Shown here piece after piece: positions 45,432-56,500 of a DNA stretch of 64,000 nt. The position numbers and the translations under genes were made by a program. The stretch spans positions 8,988,981 through 9,052,980 of the forward strand of contig JASFXZ010000028.1 of assembly GCA_032209605.1 (NCBI GenBank). Reading direction: 5' to 3'. Source of the DNA: Mactromeris polynyma (Eukaryota; Mollusca; Bivalvia; Venerida; Mactridae). The notes below the pieces were generated by a model. The model searched no databases. It saw only the letters and a program-made list of their open reading frames with translations, and was not told where the DNA came from. The first letter of the stretch is position 1. Each line of letters begins with the position of its first letter.

Positions 45432-48400
45432 AAGATACCCTAGATCTGATCGAAATCAGCTCCATGTTTTTACTTAATTACTTATCCTCTTCGCTCCGGT
45501 CAGAGCATAAGGTCGACGCAAAGGGGCAATAAAATGATGACTATAGAACGCTGTCGGAATTTTCGAAAGTTCGGTAATCTTCGTACATCTCCGTATAGAA
45601 TGCCGAACTGGCAAAAGAAATAATTGGTGGTGACTTTATTTGACTCAAACCCCAGCCATAATGTCAATTAAAATGTTATTGAAGAATGAGAATAAAATTC
45701 TCGTTTTAATACAGGCTGAATATTTCAATATTTTCAAGCACATACTTCAGATTACAAGTTAAATGAGACGAGTTCGATTTTTTTTCGGCAGAATTACACT
45801 ATATTTAATATAAATATGAGTGGTTAAATATGAATGCAAATTCCCCGGTCAAAATATTAAAATAATTAAAAAAACTTTAAATCATTCGAAAGGTAACAAA
45901 TGACAGTTTGTTATTCCACCTGTATATTTAAGATCATTTGAAAAATAAATAAAGTTACAGCCAAAAATGTCAACTGCTCCCTCTATATTATATAGTGTCG
46001 ACTGAAGCCATTTTGAGCGCTATCTCGGAAAAGCGAAATTGTTGTACATGAATACGCATGTCCCGGACAGGTGTACATGTTAAATCTGACTTGTCCGACA
46101 TGGGAAGCCAGTTGTCCTAGAACAGAAACAAGGTTATTCATTATTAGAAAATTGGTCAGGATCAACACTACGTATATGTCACCATGATCCAGTCAGGACA
46201 GACACTCTGCATATCACACACTTTTGTGTTGTTAAATCCATTTTTATGGGTGTCCTTTATACAGCATTGAGTCCAGGCCTTTAAAACAGACTTGCTCTGG
46301 ACTTGGTTCAACTCAACTGTTGGTGACCCGAATCGGCAATTAGACTCTGTCGGACTAGTGGATTTCAAGAGCCCTGTAAATATGATATTAATTTAAAAAT
46401 TAATTATAAATAACTACTCGTGAGAATAGGCACCGAAAATCAAAATATTGTTTGATTATTTAATTGCGTATAAAATTATTAAATATTGAGTTTTGTAATT
46501 GTAAACAAATGATAGGCCTAAATGTACACAAAAGATTTGTATTTTAAACATAAACTCGGGCAATAATAGAGAATAGACATGCCTATGATTCGTCATGATT
46601 GTGTGTATGCGTGTCAGTTAAATAGAGTAAAATGACAAATGTAAAGACTGAACGGACACTGACGGACTTTTCCCTAACACGTAATTGGAAAGAAATTTCT
46701 TTCAAGAAAATGTAGAATTACACCAAGATAAAGGTATTTAAACGGAATATCTGATAATATATTTACCTATTATAGTCTTTAGTATTCAAGTATTGTTTAA
46801 TTATTCACTATGTTGGTCTGCATATAGTTATTGCGGAAGAAAGACAGTATCTATATATTCGGACAAAGAAATATTCGGATATTTAATTTTCGAACAGACA
46901 AATGAGATTATAGAAACGTTTATTATTGTATAATTGTTTTTGTACAATCAGTAAAATACGAAAACAAATTCACTTATGTATTATTTGTTGTTAAAGTTAT
47001 TGTTAAACGATGGCCAGTTCCTTGTTTCTGTTTGGAAACATAATCCTAGATTCTCGTTCTAGGATTATGGGAGTCCTGTAATAGCAGATAATCAACACTG
47101 TCAGGGGTTCCATTTGACCCCTGTAATTACCAAAATGTCAAAATGTGAAATAAGTTTTGTAGGGTCGTATTTATAAGTATCCTGGAGCCAATTATCATTA
47201 ACAGCAATCTATCAGAAAGGTTTGTCTTCAAAATGTAAAATAAACCAATTCGAAATATAAACAAACTTTACAAAGCGCACTCCATTGAGGGATTTGATCA
47301 GTGCGATGTTCTCGCCAGCATAAATAAGTTGAATAACCATTGGACTCACAGAGGGGCGCTCCACGCTGTCTCAAACATGGAATAGAACGTTTTCGATCCC
47401 TTAAAATCTTTCTTTCTTATTTTGACGCAGTAATATTTACTATTTTGCGACATTTTTGTATTGGTTCCCGTTCACGATGAACGTACACCTACGTAAGCCG
47501 GCGGTCACCGGGAATCACATGTTATTTCTTTGAAATCAACGATGAATTCCGAATGCCGAATACGATTTTTCGTGGGTGCTTCTGATTGGGAATTTTTTTT
47601 TCTGATTGGGAAAGAAAGGTATATTTGGCTTTGGGAATGGGTCTGATAGTCGGACCCGTGGGAACTATAGAAAAAGGCCTGCACATATTTGGAAATTACT
47701 CCTAGTCCTATAAGGGCTTATCAGTTTTGCTTATCAAAATGGCTGATAGTTAAGAACAAGTGAGGTAGATATTGTAGATGTGGGAACTGTCCATTAATTT
47801 GTCCTGGGCATTGATATCTGTAAATGTTTTCTTTAAAATTCTGAATAATTTTCAGTGAAATATGTAAACCCTTAGATTTTCGAAAGTCTACGAAGACAGT
47901 TTAGAAGGTTTTTGAGTCTGACTTTATTCAATCTATACATGGAGTAGGAATGTGTATGAAGAGGCTAATTCCTGAGCTGAGTCGTTGCATAGGAATTTCA
48001 ATAATCATTTTCCAAAAACAGGGTTGGACAGTTTTTGCCATAGACAGAAAAAATAGGGTGGCAAAAATTGCCAAAAACTAAAATTGGTTCGGCTACAGTT
48101 ATACTTCGATAACACAAACAGGCGACAACTCGAGAACCCCAGATTTGTCGAGGAAATGGCAGAGTCCCGGAAATAAGTTGAAAGCTCGAGCACCCTTGCT
48201 GGTCCCCAGTACACAACTAAACACAATAGCTTACTGGTAACTTGAGGACACATTTTCACACATTGTTTGAATAGGAGTTCCAAATAAACAAACACTGAAC
48301 CGGTGTAAAAATGTTCGCGAGTTGTACAACTTGCAAAATCACGGTCGAAAGGACAAGTATTGAGGTGTGAAAAACGACTATCGCAGTTTGCACAAAACAT

Positions 48401-48714
48401 ACAGATATCAATTAAAAAGGCCATTTGAGACGATAATGAAAAGAAAATAGTTATGAAAACTTAATTATGAGATCGTTAACTTTTCAACTTGGGAGCGATA
48501 AAAAAATTAACATATCAACTGCTGTGTATGTAATGAATAATTAAAACATTGACAAACAATCAAAGTATGGATATTGAAATATAAATCATTCCTTTCATAT
48601 TATATCACTGTGTAATTCAAAACATCACTCATTTTATATTTTAGATCTTCCTCTGTGTGTATTGGAAATTAATGTTTTAAAGTAGAAACAATGATTTGAT
48701 TGTTTATTACACTC
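45432..48714. other. Gene-poor region with repeat fragments
   Basis: No supported gene. A partial copy of the family described at 48715-48973 occupies about 46068-46372 (tctgacttgtccgacatggg ... gagccctg). A hairpin lies at about 47041-47067 (taatcctaga ... tctaggatta). Minus-strand ORFs at 47998-48424 show no domain. Confidence 0.45.
47577..47682. repeat. Partial copy of the 15.2-kb MITE-related repeat
   Basis: Text tctgattgggaa, ttgggaatgggtctgatagt and gggaactatagaaaaaggcc is shared with 51344-51436, and its right end with the MITE at 15190-15542. The left TIR is missing, so it is truncated. Confidence 0.6.
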
Positions 48715-48973
48715 CAGGGTTTTAGAAAAATGGAAATGTAAAATTAGACTTGTCCGACATTGGAAGCTAGTTGTTCGAGAAAATCGGTCAATTTAGTAAC
48801 AACTAAACGTACACAATGATAGCTCCACAATCTAAAATTAAATATCACATTTGCTGAAGTTGGTTAGCTTTTAAAACAGACTTGTCTGAGACTAACTTCA
48901 GCTCAACTGTTGGTTGCCTGATTCAACATTAGACTAGTCCGGGATATCGGGCTAGTGGAATTCTAGAGCCCTG
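48715..48973. mobile_element. CAGGGTTTTAGA-ended MITE
   Basis: It starts cagggttttagaaaaatgg and ends gtggaattctagagccctg, imperfect inverted ends. ACTC occurs on both sides as a possible short target duplication. Internal phrases (gacttgtccgacattggaag, aacttcagctcaactgttgg) recur near 46.1-46.4 kb and, in inverted orientation, near 50.9 kb, so it is a family of at least three. Confidence 0.75.
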
Positions 48974-49138
48974 ACTCTCTCAAGTATATTGCAATTAAAT
49001 GTAGACCTATACGTTTGATTACAATTTGTGATTGAAGAATGATGTGATGTTAGTTTAACGACAGTCAGCATCGTTTTGCGTTGAAGCACCTATATGTAGG
49101 CTTTATAGTTTACTTTCCTGTGTATAGGCCGGATGTTA

Positions 49139-49316
49139 CAGTAAAACCTCAATGATAAACCCACCCTTGGGACCCTTGAAAACGTGTCTTCTTATTGAGT
49201 TGGTCATTATATTGAGGTTGAATGAAGAGCAAAACAGTGGAAATGGACTTGAAAATTGTGTTCTTACTTTTGAGGTGATGTTATTATTGAGGTGGTCTTT
49301 AAATGAGGTTTTACTG
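49139..49316. mobile_element. CAGTAAAACCTC-ended MITE, copy 1
   Basis: It starts CAGTAAAACCTCAATGATAA and ends ttaaatgaggttttactg, inverted ends of about 12-18 bp. The interior contains gaagagcaaaacagtggaaa. Copies occur at 59180-59404 and 62222-62383. No ORF. Class unclear; the ends are mariner/pogo-like in style. Confidence 0.75.
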
Positions 49317-49319
49317 CAG

Positions 49320-50520
49320 TTCAATTTAATATACTTACTTTATTCATATAGTATAGGATTGTTAAGATGTTGAGGGTAATCATAGATTACATATTCCTAC
49401 ATTCAAACCATGTCCATTCTTATTTCTTGAGCAGACAAATTTATTTATTCCAGACCAGTGTTTAAAACGTGCAGATTTGAACAAATCGGTGTCCACCTTA
49501 AAAACGAAATTGTGCTCTCCAAAACTTGTTTTGACATTTAACATAAGATTTGATTGGCTTACGCACTGCTGTAATGCAAGTAGAAATAGCGAACATAATA
49601 CGGCTTAATAACAGTAATATGTATCTAATTCTTAAGCAACATATCTTATACCTTACTCACATTTCCAAAGGTCCTTGGAGGATTTTTGAAGATTGGAGGG
49701 TTTAACCGATGTCTTGGCATCGGTGAGAATCTGCAAGAGACCAGTGTCAAATCCTTGTAGTGGTCACCAATGCCCCAATGGTGATCCGCAGAAGATGCTG
49801 ACATGTGTTCTGCGTCGGTTTTGGGTCGATGCCCTAAGGATTTTTAACAGTTGGGTCTCCGGTGTCCAACTGATTGGAAGAAAATAACTCCGCGCTGTTT
49901 TCTTCCGGTGCGACCACCGATGCCCAATTTTAGATAGGTGACCGTAGGATGTTGAAAGGTCATTAGCAGCCCCCCTATGATTTTTTTAAAAGTCAGTATG
50001 TAACCTAATCGCTAGAGCATCTATCCCCTAATGGTGAAAATATGACTGGGTATTAGTTGGTAATAAGGCCATCCTTAAAATTGTTTGTTTGCAGTTACGG
50101 GATCGACTCATGAAAAATGCAGCTACTCAATTTTATTCAGGTTCATTGATGAATATTTATTCATGGTCTTTTAGCCATTACAGTACTAAACTAAACTAAA
50201 AAATCTACTTTGTATCCTACCCACTGTAAACATTCCGGGTCACATAACGGCAAACAAACAATTTTTTAAGGATGGCCCAACTTACAGTTTTAACTAGTGC
50301 ATCACATGACTGAAAATGTATTCCAGTTAGGGCCATCAAACTTTCCTGGAATGTTTATCAGCATGTGAAGTTGTGCACTTATTAATTTTAATGCACATAT
50401 TTATCAACTATGAGCAGAATAATGGCCCTTGCTTTTGTGACAAAGACGGGAAGTGGGGACATCTGTATACATTTCTGTATTATTGAAAGAATAAAACTTA
50501 ATTATTATGTTATTCTCTAT
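49320..50520. other. Region upstream of the BACE-like gene
   Basis: No coding sequence recognised. An internal duplication with a gccaatgccccaatg-like phrase and repeated accgatgtc/ggtgtcc motifs lies at 49680-49930. The promoter or an untranslated first exon of the BACE-like gene may lie here, but nothing decisive is visible. Confidence 0.35.
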
Positions 50521-50558
50521 CATTTTAGTATAGTGAAGCCAATCCTCACCAAGCCAAA

Positions 50559-53500
50559 ATGAAGTATGATCGACAGACAATAAAAGAACAGACATGCACC
50601 ATATTCTTGATCACTAATCTGTGTGTATCTTTGGTCCTCGGCAATCTTCACGTTGTGAACAATCAGCAAACTGATAATAATACATTCAAAAGAGCGGACA
50701 GAGCAATAGTACATCCTCTAGTGATTTCTCAGGACATCTTATTGGGTCAAATTGGTAATCTTATGGGTCGACCTGGTGAAGGCTATTACATGCAAGTAGA
50801 GATTGGATCACCTCCTCAAAAGGTATTTAGAATTGTGCGAACTTATACGAGAATTACTTGAGGGTTCTCGGGACACCTTATCAGAAGTCCTGGCTCCGCA
50901 GGGCTCTAGAAATCCACTAGCCCGACGTCCCTGACTAGTCTAATGCTGAATTGGGCTACCATCAGTTGAGTTGAAGTTAGCCTAAGACAAGTTTGTTATG
51001 CCCCCTTTGAAGAAGAGAGGGCATATTGGTATGCACATGTCGGTCCGTCCGTCGTTCCGTAACCTTTTTGTTTCCAATCAATAACTCAAGAACCCCTTGA
51101 CCTATCATCCTCGAACTTGGTCCACACATTCATCTTGGGTAACTCAACTATGTTCATTATTTTGGGAATTTTCATAGTTAAAAAAAAGCTTTTCATATGT
51201 ATCTTTTATATAAGCACGCAATCTAATCTACATTTCTTATATCAACTGTCAAAAAGACGCACAAAATGTCCACAAACATTTATGACAAAAGGGACAAAGA
51301 GCTTCAAGATATACCAGGTCGCTCCAGTAGACGATTTGTGAACGGGATTTTTTTCTGATTGGGAAAAAATGAGATAGTTAGCTTTGGGAATGGGTCAGAT
51401 AGTCTGACCTGTGGGAACTATAGGAAAAGGCCTTGTTAGCCTCCCATGCTAGCTGCCCAATGCCTTAGTATCTATGCTTGGGCCACTTAAACTGCATATA
51501 ACAAAAACTGAACAATTTATTAAAAAAGCCTTCTTAGTCTACATTTCAAGAAATGCTAATTGGTTATTAACGTTCATTCCAAAACAATAAAATTGTGCTG
51601 GTGGAATGTTGTTACTACAATGTCATTCATAAAAATAGCAAGCTTGCATGCAAGATATTTTTAGTAACATGATTATACTCTGAAAGGGGCTCCAATGCGG
51701 TAACAAAAAAGGTAAACATCCATAATAAAGGTCCATAATAGAGAAATGTCATTGAAATGTACGTAGCTAATTATGCCCCCCTTAGAAGAAGATAGGGCAT
51801 ATAAGTTTGCACATGTTGGTCGGTCGGTATGTCAGTCGGTCCGTCCGTTGGTCCGTAACATTTCGTTTCCAATCAATTACTCAAGAACCCCTTGACCTAT
51901 CATCCTCAAACTTTGTCCACACATTCGCATTGATTGTGGGGTCAAAGGTCAAGGTCACAGGGGGGCATAATGTTTTACAAACCTCTTGTTACATTATCAT
52001 GATTTTATAAAGAGTACTATGTTTACTATTATAGAATAATCTACTTAAATGTTTGTTTCAGCTGAATGTGCTAATTGACACTGGAAGTAGTAACCTTGCT
52101 GTGGCATGTGCCCCTAATGCTGACATTACCTCTTACTTTCACCGAGAGAAGTATGTATATATACCAAGTATTCAAAAGAGAAAATGAAATACCACCAAAC
52201 AAGGACCCAATAAGATATTATTTTTTATTTACCAACATTTTGCCATAAGTTGATCCAATTTCAAAATAATTTCACAGAAACGTTTCTTGGTTGACCCAAT
52301 TCTGAATTTCTTCTAGTCATGTTGATTGTCTAAAGACATTGACTGCAAGGGGGCACGGTCTCAGGTGAGCAGTATGGGGCCATCATGGCCCTATTCTCAA
52401 TATTGATCAGGGTTGGATTTTTTTCTTGGGATTGGAAATGATGGTGCCTGTTTGGCATATGGAATGGGCAGATATTTGGCCTCGCATGACAGCTGTAAAA
52501 ACCCTAATTCACTGATGTTTCAGACCCATTTATTATTTTCTTAATATCAGTTGTTAGGGTCCACACTCAACTTTGGGGGGAGGTGTTTGCAGCCCATGGA
52601 AGGGAAATTTCAAGGAAACTGAGGAAAATTTTCGACATCTTGCTGGTCAAGGTCAAACCGATGTAGACATACAATAATCCTCATACAAATAAATGTACCA
52701 TTAAACAAAACATGAAAATGTATAAGATATTACATTTGTGTGCCAGAAAATGCTATTTTTCTAGTTAAGATAATAGTTTTTCTGTTCCTTTTTGGCTCTG
52801 AGATGGAAATTGCATTTGAATGGAGAGAAAAGATACTATTTGGGTGGGGGAATTGGGTCCATATTTGGCTCCCAGAAGGGAGGATTGAGGGCCCAGATTG
52901 AGGTGTGTTAAGGATTGACTTTCTGATAAACGCATTTGATCTGCATGAAATTGATTCAAGTAAATAAATATGCATTTCTTCCTGCAGTTCATCGACTTTC
53001 AAAGATTTGGGACGCAAAGTTGATGTACCATATACGCAAGGAAGCTGGAACGGAGTTCTTGGCCGAGATCAAATCACTCTTGCAACATTTCCGAACTCGA
53101 CTGTGAATGCTTACATTGCCTGTATCAATGAAGCGACAGGATTTTTCATAAATGGCTCCAATTGGCAAGGCATTATGGGACTTGGGTATGCAGCGATCGC
53201 TCGGGTATATATTATGTACATTAAACCTCTTTTTTTCCCATTATCTCGAGTCTTACAAACGGGAGTTTCCTGTGTTAACTCCGGTGCTGGAAAACTACCT
53301 TACACCCCCTCATGTAGGATGTGTTTCGTGCTGATGACGTGTTGTAATGACGTCATTTAACAGCGAATTAACAACTTGAATGAATTTGTAGAATAGTAAT
53401 TTACTATAAGAAAAAGGTCCTTTTCTTCTTAAAAAGGTATGCAAGAAAAGGAATCTATCACTGGCTTTGTGTGTGGATGGAAATATCCGGCACTGGGTAT

Positions 53501-56500
53501 ATATATATGCTGCATGATGTGGTGGTATACTACCCAGGTATCTGCTTGGGGGCTTGCTACATCCTAATAGCTCAAATAGTCACTACATGACCCTGGCTGT
53601 TTATATAACTTAAAACCCTATTACAAAAAGAAAATGCAAGAATGCACTCTCTCTGTATGATAGCAAAATAGTAGGTGGATATAGATATCTTAACTTACTT
53701 TATTGAGGCGCTTTAACGTCTCATTGCTATCATCGTCAACCAGATGGTCTACTCGAAGTACCGACACATGCATCGTCTCAAGAAAGTAGTACTTGTAAAG
53801 TCCTCTGATTTTATTATAGATTTATTATTGAGTATAATGGCTGATTTGTCAGGGACATTTTTGTATTTTGCAGCCTGATAGTTCAGTAGAGCCGTTTTTG
53901 GACAGTCTGGTACAAGGTCGAGGCATCATGGACATATTTAGTGTACAGCTATGTGGACTTGGTTATACAAAACCTAATATCAACAATACTGTTGGGGGAT
54001 CTGTGGTAGGTTCATTCAATCAGTATAATGAGGGGTGTTTAAAGAGCGTTTTGCTGCATGTAAATATGTAACGAGGCACAAGGGAAGTTCAAAAATTAGC
54101 TTGCTGTATCATTGTGTAAATGTCTGATGAGAGGTGTTCTAGGACTTGTTTGCTATGTATATGTCAATAATGTGGGGCGTTCAAAATGAGCTTGTTGTAT
54201 CATTTTGTACATGGCTGATGAGAGGTGTTCTAGGACTTGTTTGCTATGTATATGCCAATAATGTGGGGCGTTCAAAATGAGCTTGTTGTATTATTTTGTA
54301 CATGGCTGATGAAAGGTGTTCCATGACCTGTTTGCTATTTATATGTCAATAATGTGGGGCGTTCAAAATGAGCTTGTTGTATCATTTTGTACATGTCTGA
54401 TGAAAGGTGTTCTAGGACTTGTTTGCTATTTATATGTTAATAATGTGGGGCGTTCAAAATGAGCTTGTTGTATCATTTTGTACATGTCTGATGAAAGGTG
54501 TTCTAGGACTTGTTTGCTATTTATATGTCAATAATGAGGGGCATTCAAAATGAGCTTGTTGTATTATTTTGTACATGTCTGATGAAAGGTGTTCTAGGAT
54601 TGGTCACTATGTATATGTAAATAATGTGGGGCGTTCAAAATGAGCTTGTTGTAGCATTGTGTAAATGTCTGATGAAAGGTTTTCCATGACCTGTTTGCTA
54701 TGTATATGTCAATAATGTGGGGCGTTCAAAATGAGCTTGTATCATTTTGTACATGGCTGATGAAAGGTGTTCAAGGACTTGTTTGATATGTATATGTCAA
54801 TAATGTGGGGCGTTCAAAATGAGCTTGTATCATTTTGTACATGGCTGATGAAAGGTGTTCAAGGACCTGTTTGCTATGTATATGTCAATAATGAGGTGCG
54901 TTCAAAATGAGCTTGTATCATTTTGTACATGGCTGATGAAAGGTGTTCAAGGACTTGTTTGCTATGTATATGTCAATAATGTGGGGCGTTCAAAATGAGC
55001 TTGTTGTATCATTTTGTAAATGTCTGATGAAAGGTGTTCTTGGACTTGTTTGCTATGTATATGTCAATAATGTGGGGCGTTCAAAATGAGCTTGTTGTAT
55101 CATTTTGTAAATGTCTGATGAAAGGTGTTCTTGGACTTGTTTGCTATGTATATGTCAATAATGAGGGGCGTTCAAAATAAGCTTGTTGTATCATTATGTA
55201 AATGTCTGATGAAAGGTTTTCCATGACCTGTTTGCTATGTATATGTCAATAATGTGGGGCGTTCAAAATGAGCTTGTTGTATCATTATGTAAATGTCTGA
55301 TGAAAGGTGTTCCATGACCTGTTTGCTATGTATATGTCAATAATGTGGTGCGTTCAAAATGAGCTTGTTGTATCATTGTGTAAATGTCTGATGAAAGGTT
55401 TTCCATGACCTGTTTGCTATGTATATGTCAATAATGTGGGGCGTTCAAAATGAGGTTGTTGTATCATTGTGTAAATGTCTGATGAAAGGTTTTCCATGAC
55501 CTGTTTGCTATGTATATGTCAATAATGTGGTGTGTTCAAAATGAGCTTGTTGTATCATTGTGTAAATGTCTGATGAAAGGTGTTCCATGACCTGTTTGCT
55601 ATGTATATGTCAATAATGTGGGCGTTCAAAATGAGCTTGTTGTATCATTGTGTAAACGTCTGATGAAAGGTGTTCCATGACCTGTTTGCTATGTATATGT
55701 CAATAATGTGGTGCGTTCAAAATGAGCTTGTTGTATCATTGTGTAAATGTCTGATGAAAGGTGTTCCATGACCTGTTTGCTATGTATATGTCAATAATGT
55801 GGTGCGTTCAAAATGAGCTTGTTGTATCATTTTGTAAATGTCTGATGAAAGGTGTTCCATGACCTGTTTGCTATGTATATGTCAATAATGTGGTGCGTTC
55901 AAAATGAGCTTGTTGTATCATTTTGTAAATGTCTGATGAAAGGTGTTCCATGACCTGTTTGCTATGTATATGTCAATAATGTGGTGCGTTCAAAATGAGC
56001 TTGTTGTATCATTGTGTAAATGTCTGATGAAAGGTGTTCCATGACCTGTTTGCTATGTATATGTCAATAATGTGGGGCGTTCAAAATGAGCTTGTTGTAT
56101 CATTATGTAAATGTCTGATGAAAGGTGTTCCATGACCTGTTTGCTATGTATATGTCAATAATGTGGTGCGTTCAAAATGAGCTTGTTGTATCATTGTGTA
56201 AATGTCTGATGAAAGGTTTTCCATGACCTGTTTGCTATGTATATGTCAATAATGTGGGGCGTTCAAAATGAGGTTGTTGTATCATTGTGTAAATGTCTGA
56301 TGAAAGGTTTTCCATGACCTGTTTGCTATGTATATGTCAATAATGTGGGGCGTTCAAAATGAGCTTGTTGTATCATTGTGTAAATGTCTGATGAAAGGTT
56401 TTCCATGACCTGTTTGCTATGTATATGTCAATAATGTGGTGTGTTCAAAATGAGCTTGTTGTATCATTGTGTAAATGTCTGATGAAAGGTGTTCCATGAC

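Noticed and set aside
47998..48424. 139-aa minus-strand ORF with several cysteines
   Set aside because: No recognisable domain and it overlaps another ORF in a different frame; likely chance.
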